DNA from: Candidatus [Bacteroides] periocalifornicus
GTDB lineage: Bacteria; Bacteroidota; Bacteroidia; Bacteroidales; CAJPTX01
Length of the DNA: 37,740 nt
Assembly (NCBI GenBank): GCA_001421095.1
Contig: LIIK01000020.1
Coordinates: forward strand, 5,540 to 43,279
Reading direction: 5' to 3'
In this document: positions 32,881-37,740 of the stretch, in pieces
Position numbering within the stretch: the stretch's first letter is position 1
Layout: each line of letters opens with the position of its first letter
The notes under the pieces: model-generated
Database searches by the model: none
Told to the model about the DNA's origin: nothing
Seen by the model: the letters and a program-made list of their open reading frames with translations, nothing else
Position numbers and translations under genes: made by a program

Positions 32881-34230
32881 ATGTCTAGCACCACGCCCAT
32901 AAGTGACCACATCGGCCTCCGGCGCATCTGGGCCATAGCCTGGCCCATTATCATAAGCAGCGCCACGCAGACGGCGCTCAATGTGACCGACACCGCCTTC
33001 ATAGGTCGGCTGGGGGCTATACCGCTCGGGGCAGGCGCCATTGGGGGTATTATCTACCTCACCGTCATCATGTTCGCCTGGGGTTTCGGGGTCGGCACCC
33101 AGATAGTGGTGGCGCGCCGGCTGGGCGAGGGGCGGGTCCGCATGGTGGGCCGAACGGTGACGCACGCCTTCATCTTCCAGTGGAGCATGGCGCTGGTGCT
33201 ATTCACCGTGCTCATGGTGGGGCGCGAGCCGATAATGCGGCTGCTTGTATCGTCTGATGCTGTGCGGGGCGAGGCTGTAGGCTTTCTATCGTACAGGCTG
33301 TGGGGCATCTTCTTCGCGCACACCAACTTTGCCTTCCGTTCGCTATACGTGGGGCTGGGGCGCACCAAGATCCTCTCGCTCACCTCGGGGGTCATGGTGG
33401 CGGTGAACATTGTGCTAGACTACCTGCTGGTTTTCGGCATAGGGCCATTCCCAGAGATGGGGATACGGGGCGCGGCGCTAGCGTCGGTCGTTGCGGAGCT
33501 GTGCTGTACCGCGGTCTTTATAGTGGCCACCCAGATCAAGATTGATGCTAGGCGCTACAGCCTCTTCAGATTCCGAATATTGAGCTTTCGGCTAATCGGG
33601 CGGCTAATACGAGTGGCGATTCCCGTGATGGCGCAGAATTTCTTCACCATCCTCTCCTGGCTCCTCTTCTTCCTGATAATAGAGCGGTTGGGCGAATCTG
33701 AGCTGGCAACCTCAAACATCGTGCGCAGCCTCTACATCGTGATGCAGATCCCCCTCATGGGCTTCAACTCTGCCGCAAACACCCTGGTGAGCTACCAGAT
33801 GGGGCGGGGTCGGGTAGATGATGTGGTCCCGCTTATCTGGCGGGTGGCCAGGGTGTGCCTCCTGCTGGTGGCGGTGTTCGTGGCCATACCGCTGCTATTC
33901 CCCGGCTGGGCGCTGAGCATATACACCGACCAGCCCGCGCTTATAGATATGGGGCGTCCGCTGATACCCATACTCGTAACCTCATCGCTCATCATGTCTA
34001 TCGGTACGGTGCTATTCAGCGGCATATCGGGTACCGGGCGCACCAGCCATGCGTTCGCCATAGAGGGGAGTGTGGTGGTGGTCTACCTTGCCGTGGCGTT
34101 TACGCTCGGGAGCCTGCTGCACATGCCCCTGCGGGTGGTGTGGATGAGCGATGTGGTCTACTCCCTGCTCCTAGTGGGGGTGTGCCTGTGCTACCTGAAG
34201 TGGGGTAGATGGCGCGAGGCCAAGGTGTAG
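32881..34230 (+). CDS. MATE-family multidrug/metabolite efflux transporter
   Basis: The 449-residue membrane protein has twelve predicted helices in two MatE repeats. It opens with IWAIAWPIIISSATQTALNVTDTAFIGRLG, the standard MATE beginning (P-x-x-x-x-x-x-x-x-x-x-D-x-x-F/I-x-G-x-L-G), and has the second-half counterpart AIPVMAQNFFTILSWLLFFLIIERLG and later NTLVSYQMGRGR. It exports cationic compounds in exchange for Na+ or H+; the substrate cannot be told. It begins 21 bases after hsdR, so it may share that transcript, and it ends before a strong terminator. Confidence 0.92.
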   Translation: MSSTTPISDHIGLRRIWAIAWPIIISSATQTALNVTDTAFIGRLGAIPLGAGAIGGIIYLTVIMFAWGFGVGTQIVVARRLGEGRVRMVGRTVTHAFIFQWSMALVLFTVLMVGREPIMRLLVSSDAVRGEAVGFLSYRLWGIFFAHTNFAFRSLYVGLGRTKILSLTSGVMVAVNIVLDYLLVFGIGPFPEMGIRGAALASVVAELCCTAVFIVATQIKIDARRYSLFRFRILSFRLIGRLIRVAIPVMAQNFFTILSWLLFFLIIERLGESELATSNIVRSLYIVMQIPLMGFNSAANTLVSYQMGRGRVDDVVPLIWRVARVCLLLVAVFVAIPLLFPGWALSIYTDQPALIDMGRPLIPILVTSSLIMSIGTVLFSGISGTGRTSHAFAIEGSVVVVYLAVAFTLGSLLHMPLRVVWMSDVVYSLLLVGVCLCYLKWGRWREAKV

Positions 34231-34311
34231 GCGGCAACGCTGGAACGTGCTTGCCCCCATTATCCGCACCAGGAAGCCCCGCTTTTTTAGGGGTAAAACC
34301 TATCAACAGAA

Positions 34312-34350
34312 GACGGTCAGTCCAAAGGAGGGCTGGCCGTCATTTTTTTT
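34312..34350 (+). terminator. Terminator after the MATE gene
   Basis: A 12-bp stem (34312-34323 with 34330-34341, two G-T wobbles), loop AAAGGA, followed by A and eight T. Confidence 0.88.
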
Positions 34351-34375
34351 GCCTGAACCCCCGTAATTATCGGAG

Positions 34376-34404
34376 ACCGTAGCGATGCGGCGTGCCGTGT
34401 AGCG
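34376..34404. repeat. Dispersed repeat, copy E
   Basis: CGTAGCGATGCGGCGTGCCG (34378-34397) in reverse complement matches bases 2-20 of the window at 18 of 19 aligned positions, and shares the GTAGCGATG(C)GG word with the copies near 1059, 6100 and 7870. Confidence 0.5.
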
Positions 34405-34468
34405 CTTGGGAAGGCAGCGCGGTTGGCCCGGAAGCCCAAGAGCATTCGTTATTCTCGCAGATTATTCC

Positions 34469-34476
34469 TACCTTTG
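34469..34476 (+). promoter_or_regulatory. Promoter (-7 box) of gyrB
   Basis: TACCTTTG fits TAnnTTTG; the -33 position has only TTCG (34445-34448) at 20 bases. The gyrB ATG is about 160 bases downstream, leaving a long leader. Confidence 0.55.
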
Positions 34477-34634
34477 TTGCTGGGTTGCAATGCGGAATTC
34501 TTCGAACGGTTCTGCATTCAATCGGCAGATAATCAGCATGTAATATGCTACAGGTTGCCCACCTAAAAGGCTGCCGGTGGCATCTTACAATGGGGTATTG
34601 CCCGGCAAGCAAAGTCTAACAGATCTTACCATCG

Positions 34635-36611
34635 ATGACCAACGAGCAGAGGGAACAAGCAGCGCAAGACTACTCAGCTACGAGTATACAGGTGTTGGAG
34701 GGGCTAGAGGCGGTACGGAAACGCCCCGCAATGTACATAGGCGATACGGGGTCGAAGGGGTTGCACCACTTGCTGAACGAGGTGGTGGATAACTCAATAG
34801 ACGAGGCTCTGGCTGGCTACTGCGATACCATACACGTAACTATAAATGCGGACGGCAGCCTCACGGTGGCCGACAACGGGCGTGGAATCCCGGTAGACTA
34901 CCACGAGAAGGAGGGGAAATCGGCCCTAGAGGTCGTGATGACGGTGCTGCATGCAGGGGGGAAGTTTGACAAGGGCTCGTACAAAGTCTCTGGCGGTCTG
35001 CATGGAGTAGGGGTGTCTTGCGTCAACGCGCTATCGGTTCGCCTGGTAGCCGAGGTGCACCGCGAGGGCAAGATATGGCGCATGGAGTTCTCGCGCGGGA
35101 TTGCCACCACCCCCTTGCAGGAGGTAGGCCCGTGCAGCGACACCGGGACAATAGTGACCTTCCTCCCCGATCCGGAGATATTCACCCAGACCACCACCTA
35201 CAGCTTTGAGGTGCTGGCCAGCCGTCTTCGCGAGCTCGCCTACCTCAATAAGGGCATCACCATCACCCTGACCGATATGCGCGACATGCAGCCTGGGCCA
35301 GATGGCAACCCTGCGCCCCACAGCGAGACCTTCCACTGCGATGAGGGGCTAAAGGGCTTTGTGGAATTCCTAGATGCCACCCGCAAGCCCATAGTGGAGA
35401 AGCCCATCTACATAGAGACCGAGCGGAATGGTGTGCCCGTGGAGATCGCTATGCAGTACAACGATAGCTACAGCGTGAACGAGCATTCATACGTGAACAA
35501 CATCAACACCATAGAGGGTGGCACCCACCTGCAGGGGTTCCGTCTTGGGCTTACGCGTACCCTGAAGGCCTACGCCGAGGGGAGCGGCATGCTCGCCAAG
35601 CTGAAATTTGAGATCAACAGCGAGGATTTCCGCGAGGGGCTTACGGCCATCATCTCCGTTAAGGTGGCAGAACCCCAGTTCGAGGGGCAGACCAAGACCA
35701 AGCTGGGTAACCCCGAGGTAACGGCAGCCGTGAGCCAGGCGGTAAGCGAGGCTCTCAGTGCCTACCTAGAGGAGAACCCCAAGGATGCCAAGGCCATAGT
35801 GAACAAGGTGATAGTGGCCGCCGAGGCCCGCAACGCTGCCCGCAAGGCCCGCGAGATGGTGCAGCGGAAATCTGCCCTCTCTGGCGCGGGGCTCCCCGGC
35901 AAGCTGGCAGACTGCACCGAGAAGGACCCCGTGCGCACCGAGCTCTTCCTGGTGGAGGGCGATTCGGCAGGGGGCACGGCCAAGCAGGGGCGCGATAGCA
36001 AGTTCCAGGCGATACTCCCCCTCCGCGGCAAGATCCTCAATGTGGAGAAGGCATTGCAATCCGCCGCGTTCACCAATGAGGAGATCCGTAGCATGTTCAT
36101 GGCGCTCGGCGTGAAGATTGGCAACGAGGAGGACAGCAAGGCCATAGATCTCAGCGGATTACGCTATAGCAAGGTGATCATCATGACCGATGCCGACGTG
36201 GATGGTTCGCACATCGCCACGCTCATCATGACCTTCTTCTACCGCTACATGCACGAGCTTATCCAGCAGGGGCATCTCTACATAGCCACCCCGCCGCTCT
36301 ACCTGGTGAAGTATGGCAAGAAGCAGCAGTACTGCTGGACAGAGCCCCAACGCATGGCGGCCATAGCCGAGTATGGGCAGGGGGGCAAGGAGAGCGCGGT
36401 GCAGGTGCAGCGATACAAGGGGCTGGGCGAGATGAACGATGAGCAGCTCTGGGAGACCACCATGAACCCGGAAACCCGGCTGCTACGGCAGGTAACCATC
36501 ACCAGCGCGGCAGAGGCCGATCGTATCTTCAGCATGCTCATGGGCGAGGATGTGCCGCCACGCCGCCAGTTCATAGAAGACCACGCGAAGTACGCAAACC
36601 TGGATGTGTAG
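34635..36611 (+). CDS. gyrB: DNA gyrase subunit B
   Basis: ATPase subunit of gyrase, which introduces negative supercoils. The 658-residue product has the GHKL ATPase domain (EVVDNSIDEALAGYC with the Mg-binding Asn, DNGRGIPV, SGGLHGVGVSCVNALS), the transducer domain, then the TOPRIM domain with LFLVEGDSAGGTAKQGRD (catalytic Glu) and MTDADVDGSHIATL (Asp-x-Asp). The C-terminal RYKGLGEMNDEQLWETTMNPETR block is gyrase-typical. Length fits GyrB without the extra insert of gammaproteobacteria. No dnaA, recF or gyrA lies nearby, so the replication origin is not indicated here. Confidence 0.95.
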   Translation: MTNEQREQAAQDYSATSIQVLEGLEAVRKRPAMYIGDTGSKGLHHLLNEVVDNSIDEALAGYCDTIHVTINADGSLTVADNGRGIPVDYHEKEGKSALEVVMTVLHAGGKFDKGSYKVSGGLHGVGVSCVNALSVRLVAEVHREGKIWRMEFSRGIATTPLQEVGPCSDTGTIVTFLPDPEIFTQTTTYSFEVLASRLRELAYLNKGITITLTDMRDMQPGPDGNPAPHSETFHCDEGLKGFVEFLDATRKPIVEKPIYIETERNGVPVEIAMQYNDSYSVNEHSYVNNINTIEGGTHLQGFRLGLTRTLKAYAEGSGMLAKLKFEINSEDFREGLTAIISVKVAEPQFEGQTKTKLGNPEVTAAVSQAVSEALSAYLEENPKDAKAIVNKVIVAAEARNAARKAREMVQRKSALSGAGLPGKLADCTEKDPVRTELFLVEGDSAGGTAKQGRDSKFQAILPLRGKILNVEKALQSAAFTNEEIRSMFMALGVKIGNEEDSKAIDLSGLRYSKVIIMTDADVDGSHIATLIMTFFYRYMHELIQQGHLYIATPPLYLVKYGKKQQYCWTEPQRMAAIAEYGQGGKESAVQVQRYKGLGEMNDEQLWETTMNPETRLLRQVTITSAAEADRIFSMLMGEDVPPRRQFIEDHAKYANLDV

Positions 36612-36725
36612 GGAGTGTGAATACTGAAAATACCAATACATACGGTGTTGCTACAGCCGTATCGCTGGTTAAGAATTTAGGCCATTTCAGCATTTCCAAA
36701 GGAGGGCGCAAACGGAGTACCGATT

Positions 36726-37075
36726 GTGAAAAGGACGGATTCGTACACCACCATCGACCTCTTCGCGGGGATAGGAGGCATAAGGATGGGCTTTGAAGCC
36801 TGCGGGTGCCGAAACCTATTCTCTTGCGAATGGGATAAGTACGCAGCCGCCATGTACGAAGCCAACTTCGGGAAAAGGCCATTTGGCGACATTAACGATG
36901 GTTACAGGGATTTCCAGACAGCTTTACGATCAATATTCCCTACAGCCAAGCTCGGCGTGTTGCTGGCAATTCGGTGCGCGTACCCGTGGTGGCCGCAATC
37001 GCCGGGGAGGTGGTTCGGAGCTTGAGGGAAGGGGTTTGCACGCATGACCTCAGGCGAGAGGCTTATGCTCATTAG
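36726..37075 (+). pseudogene. Remnant of a C5-cytosine DNA methyltransferase with its middle deleted
   Basis: Residues encoded from ATG 36726 give the N-terminal motif I region (TIDLFAGIGGIRMGFEACG), FSCEWDKYAAAMYEANFG and the motif III end RPFGDIN at about 36894. Immediately after, in another frame from about 36902, the DNA encodes the end of the same enzyme family: LQGFPDSFTINIPYSQA, then GNSVRVPVVAAIAGEVV (motif X), to a TAG at 37073-37075. Motifs IV (PCQ), VI (ENV), VIII and the target-recognition domain are missing, so roughly 200 or more residues were lost and the frame shifted. It cannot be active. The original frame runs to 37025 with meaningless sequence after the junction. Confidence 0.85.
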
Positions 37076-37113
37076 GAATTGTTCTTGTTAGACATTCAAA
37101 AAAAAGAATCGTT

Positions 37114-37722
37114 ATGAAGCGAATTTTCTGTGTGGTGGCTTTGCTCTTGTTAGCAGGGGCTGTGTGGGGTCAAGAACCCGCTACTGAGCCGAAGAGCAAG
37201 GTTGGGAGCTTGATTGCCAAAACGGGCAGCATGACCCAAGTCGAATACCTCTCCTATGATGCTATTGGTGCGATTGGCGTCGCTCCTTTGGTAGTGACTG
37301 ATCTGAGGAATGGGGAGATGCACGGGAGCCTATCATTTCGGGTGTCCATTGCCAATTATGCCAATCCTACCCATCCCATAGTTCACTATACATACCTTGA
37401 TTACGAAGAGATTGATTCCTGCATAAAGGTATTGCAGTACGCAAAGGCCAAACTTCTACGGGTAAAGCCGCGCCACTTCATAAAAGCGATGTACCACGCA
37501 ACCCAAGGGACGGAGATCGGTGTATTTTGGGGTGGTGGTCTTTTTGGCCCGAAGTGGAAGATTTATGTAAAACCTTGGTATAAGGATCTTGACGGGGCTG
37601 CTACGGTGAGTGCCGATGAATTTGATAGGTTCATAGGCCTACTAGAGACATCCAAATCACTGCTAATGAATCGATTGGGATTGGATACAGCTAATACTTC
37701 GGCATCCCCTGCCCAGCAGTAG
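37114..37722 (+). CDS. Secreted protein of unknown function
   Basis: I do not recognise a family. The complete 202-residue product has a clear signal peptide (MKRIFCVVALLLLAGAVWGQ), so it should reach the periplasm or beyond. The mature part looks mixed alpha/beta: MTQVEYLSYDAIGAIGVAPLVVTDL, a strand-rich segment with VHYTYLDYEEIDSCIKVLQYAKAKLL, a GVFWGGGLFGPKWKIYVKP turn-rich part, and a C-terminal helix (SADEFDRFIGLLETSKSLLMNRL). It has no cysteine lipobox. It stands alone after the methyltransferase remnant; the window ends 18 bases after its stop. Confidence 0.65.
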   Translation: MKRIFCVVALLLLAGAVWGQEPATEPKSKVGSLIAKTGSMTQVEYLSYDAIGAIGVAPLVVTDLRNGEMHGSLSFRVSIANYANPTHPIVHYTYLDYEEIDSCIKVLQYAKAKLLRVKPRHFIKAMYHATQGTEIGVFWGGGLFGPKWKIYVKPWYKDLDGAATVSADEFDRFIGLLETSKSLLMNRLGLDTANTSASPAQQ

Positions 37723-37740
37723 AAAGCCTTCTCTATCTCG

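Larger units (their letters stand above)
34231..34634. other. Intergenic region between the MATE gene and gyrB
   Basis: Contains a block at 34272-34298 (GGAAGCCCC, a T-run, then AGGGGTAAAA) that resembles the end of the nqr terminator at 23541-23566. It also holds the terminator at 34312-34350, the dispersed repeat at 34376-34404 and the gyrB promoter at 34469. Bases 34480-34634 are the presumed gyrB leader, with no clear fold noted. Confidence 0.5.

Noticed and set aside
34635..36611. Topoisomerase IV ParE instead of GyrB
   Set aside because: The RYKGLGEMNDEQLWETTMNPETR block and overall length fit GyrB better, although the two families are close.

Overview
The window (about 55% GC by eye) reads as a chromosomal segment of a member of the Bacteroidota, most likely order Bacteroidales. 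The evidence is the run of Bacteroidota-type sigma promoters (TAnnTTTG, some with a TTTG/TTG box 19 bp upstream), the absence of obvious Shine-Dalgarno sites, and gene families and orders typical of the group: a DUF6089 barrel protein, uppS, bamA and two ompH genes in a row; a BT1926-like barrel protein; a DUF3791/DUF3990 pair; a GH133/GT4/GH57 glycogen cluster; and a full nqrA-F operon.

Layout. 1-5970 (+): envelope biogenesis block with a DUF6089 barrel protein, uppS (undecaprenyl diphosphate synthase), bamA and two OmpH/Skp-like chaperones, ended by a hairpin terminator. 6017-6153: GC-rich dispersed repeat. 6403-13848 (all -): a duplicated-architecture membrane protein, tRNA-Lys(UUU), a PflX-like radical SAM protein, and a glycogen cluster of debranching enzyme, glycosyltransferase and GH57 amylase. 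14064-14162: a possible small structured RNA. 14351-15175 (+): murI. 15339-16821 (+): a lipoprotein and a BT1926-like outer-membrane barrel protein. 17294-23557 (+): nqrABCDEF, the Na+-pumping NADH:quinone oxidoreductase, with a strong terminator. 23668-23778: a nested palindrome built on an 11-bp period. 23958-26964 (+): an exported MsrA and a DPP-IV-like S9 peptidase.

27033-32859 (+) is the accessory part. It holds a DUF3791 gene, a truncated DUF3990 (ADP-ribosyltransferase-like) gene, and a two-gene type I restriction-modification system in which the methylase is fused to a single target-recognition domain (half-HsdS) carrying 12-bp tandem repeats, followed by hsdR. A MATE transporter (32881-34230) and gyrB (34635-36611) follow. 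After gyrB lies the remnant of a C5-cytosine methyltransferase that has lost its whole catalytic middle (36726-37075), then a secreted protein of unknown function.

How the genes work together: uppS, bamA and ompH serve peptidoglycan/LPS lipid carrier supply and outer-membrane protein assembly, and murI supplies D-glutamate for the wall. The three minus-strand carbohydrate genes make and degrade glycogen-type alpha-glucan. NqrA-F feeds electrons from NADH to quinone and exports Na+. The 27-33 kb block and the broken methyltransferase are signs of turnover of defence genes. All family calls were made by reading motifs without database searches.
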